Below, one piece after another: positions 5,337 through 6,629 of a stretch of 6,629 nt of DNA. A program made the translations under genes and the position numbers. This stretch comes from Actinomycetes bacterium (GTDB lineage Bacteria > Actinomycetota > Actinomycetes > Actinomycetales > Microbacteriaceae): the NCBI GenBank assembly GCA_023386675.1, contig JAEWJG010000060.1, positions 1 through 6,629 of the forward strand. Reading direction: 5' to 3'. Position 1 is the stretch's first letter. Each line of letters opens with the position of its first letter. The notes under the pieces are model-generated. The model was not told the DNA's origin and made no database searches. It saw only the letters and a list, made by a program, of their open reading frames with translations.

Positions 5337-6629
5337 TCAGGACAGCCCTTCCGCCAGGGGACCCAGCGCGAGAACGGGGAAATAGGTGAGGGCGGCGACG
5401 ACGATGACGACGCCGACGACGAGAGTGGTGAACAGCGGCCGGTGGGTCGGGAGGGTGCCGGCCGTCGCGGGCACCTTGTCCTGCGCCGCGAGGGAGCCGG
5501 CGAGGGCGAGCACGAACACGATCGGCAGGAACCGGCCGAGGAACATCGCCGTGCCGAGCGCCGCGTTCAGCCACGGCGTGTTGGCCGTGAGCCCGGCGAA
5601 CGCCGAACCGTTGTTGTTCGCCGCGGAGGTGAACGCGTACAGCACCTCGGAGAAGCCGTGCTGTCCGGGGTTCCAGATCGAGACCTTCTCGACGTTGTCC
5701 CGGATGGCCGGGATCGCGAAGCTGAGGCCGGTCCCGAGCAGCACCAGCGTGGGCGTGATGAGGATGTAGAGGCTCGCGAGCTTGATCTCCCGCGCACCGA
5801 TCTTCTTGCCCAGGTACTCCGGCGTGCGCCCCACCATGAGACCGGCGAGGAACACCGCGATGATCGCGACGATCAGGATGCCGTAGAGCCCGGCTCCTAT
5901 GCCGCCGGGCGCCACCTCGCCGGTCATCATGTTGAGCATCGTCATCATGCCACCGAGCGGCGTGAAGCTGTCGTGCATCGCGTTGACGGCACCGGTCGAG
6001 GTGAGCGTGCTCGTGGTGGCGAACAGGGTCGATCCGAGGATGCCGAACCGCTGCTCCTTGCCCTCGAGTGCGCCTCCCGCCGCCTGCGTCGCTGTGCCGG
6101 CACCCTGCAGTTCGAACAGCGTGAGAGCGACGAGCGAGACGACGAAGATCGTCGTCATGGCGCCGAGGATCGCGTAGCCCTGCCGATTGTCGCCGACCAT
6201 CCGCCCGAACGTGCGGGGCAGTGAGAACGGGATGAGCAGCATGAGGAAGATCTCGGCGAGGTTCGTCCAGGGCGTCGGGTTCTCGAACGGGTGGGCGGAG
6301 TTGGCGTTGAAGAAGCCGCCGCCGTTGTTGCCGAGGAGCTTGATGACCTCCTGCGACGCGACCGGTCCGCCGGGGATGGTCGCCTGACCGCCGGTCAGCG
6401 TGGTGACGTGGGTGAACCCGTTGAAGTTCTGGATGACCCCGCCGGCGATCAGCACGACCGCGAAGACCACGGAGAGCGGCAGCAGGATGCGCAGCGTCGC
6501 CCGGGTCAGATCCACCCAGAAGTTGCCGATCGCGCCCTCGCGGTGTGAGGCGAAACCGCGCACGAGAGCGACCGCGACCGCCAGCCCGACCGCGGCGGAC
6601 AGGAAGTTCTGCACCGCCAACCCGGCGAT
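5337..6629 (-). CDS. kdpA: Potassium-transporting ATPase subunit A (5' truncated by the window edge)
   Basis: Channel-like subunit of KdpFABC that binds and selects K+ at the outer membrane face. The frame is open to the right edge (IAG precedes LAVQNFLSAA); 430 residues are visible, so about 130 N-terminal residues, including the first selectivity filter, lie outside. Numbering from the TTG codon at 6620, the remaining three filter regions are intact: GNNGGGFFNANSAHPFENP (97-115), TSTGAVNAMHDSFTPLGGM (207-225) and TSAANNNGSAFAGL (331-344). Each matches the corresponding E. coli region closely. About eight hydrophobic segments are visible, as expected for this part of the protein. The stop (5339-5337) is 2 nt before the kdpB ATG, placing both genes on one message. 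The promoter and any small kdpF gene would be beyond the right edge. The TTG at 6620 is not a real start, since it falls in the conserved AGLxVQNFLSAA block. Confidence 0.98.
   Translation of the reverse strand: MAGLAVQNFLSAAVGLAVAVALVRGFASHREGAIGNFWVDLTRATLRILLPLSVVFAVVLIAGGVIQNFNGFTHVTTLTGGQATIPGGPVASQEVIKLLGNNGGGFFNANSAHPFENPTPWTNLAEIFLMLLIPFSLPRTFGRMVGDNRQGYAILGAMTTIFVVSLVALTLFELQGAGTATQAAGGALEGKEQRFGILGSTLFATTSTLTSTGAVNAMHDSFTPLGGMMTMLNMMTGEVAPGGIGAGLYGILIVAIIAVFLAGLMVGRTPEYLGKKIGAREIKLASLYILITPTLVLLGTGLSFAIPAIRDNVEKVSIWNPGQHGFSEVLYAFTSAANNNGSAFAGLTANTPWLNAALGTAMFLGRFLPIVFVLALAGSLAAQDKVPATAGTLPTHRPLFTTLVVGVVIVVAALTYFPVLALGPLAEGLS

Noticed and set aside
3100..5385. Very long + strand open frame (761 codons) opposite kdpB
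   Set aside because: Its translation is dominated by Asp, Arg, Glu and His runs, the usual antisense shadow of a high-GC gene. kdpB with full catalytic motifs occupies the other strand.
5335..5574. Upstream extension of kdpB by 80 residues in the same frame, to a start at 5574
   Set aside because: The added stretch overlaps kdpA in another frame, is an Arg/Pro/His-rich translation typical of a shadow, and shares nothing with KdpB. The ATG at 5334 directly after the kdpA stop fits the family.

Overview
The window is about 6.6 kb of dense, high-G+C DNA (roughly 70% by eye). Codon third positions are strongly G/C, and GTG and TTG codons are common. Protein content and style suggest a high-GC actinobacterium, plausibly of the Microbacteriaceae (Leifsonia/Microbacterium-like). 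That placement is an inference from overall character, not from a marker gene. No rRNA, tRNA, CRISPR array, transposase or other mobile-element signature was seen, and the region looks chromosomal and ordinary in composition.

Layout, left to right. (1) The 3' portion of a phosphatidylserine-decarboxylase-family gene on the + strand runs off the left edge and ends at 859. (2) A convergent − strand gene at 878-1846 encodes a DMT/NIPA-like multi-spanning membrane transporter. A perfect 9-bp hairpin (867-891) lies where the two genes meet. (3) A 104-bp divergent intergenic region (1847-1950) separates the transporter from a + strand gene. Both genes have an actinobacterial-type -10 hexamer (TAnnnT) ending exactly 6 nt before the ATG, as expected for leaderless mRNAs. 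(4) A + strand gene (1951-2523) encodes a small protein with two membrane segments flanking an extracytoplasmic domain. It resembles the sensor half of a histidine kinase without the kinase. (5) Convergent to it, on the − strand and read from the right edge, is the high-affinity potassium pump operon kdpA (partial), kdpB, kdpC.

KdpA (K+ channel-like subunit), KdpB (P-type ATPase subunit) and KdpC together form the KdpFABC complex, which imports K+ at the expense of ATP when external K+ is scarce. The genes are tightly packed (2-nt and 19-nt gaps), indicating one transcript whose promoter, together with any kdpF, lies beyond the right edge. The kdpDE two-component regulator genes are not downstream of kdpC here. 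The key catalytic and selectivity motifs visible in KdpA and KdpB are intact. The oddest features are a triple 15-bp tandem repeat encoding the N-terminal tail of KdpB, the orphan sensor-like protein next to kdpC, and a decarboxylase whose canonical catalytic-Asp segment is divergent. No clearly undescribed multi-gene system is evident.
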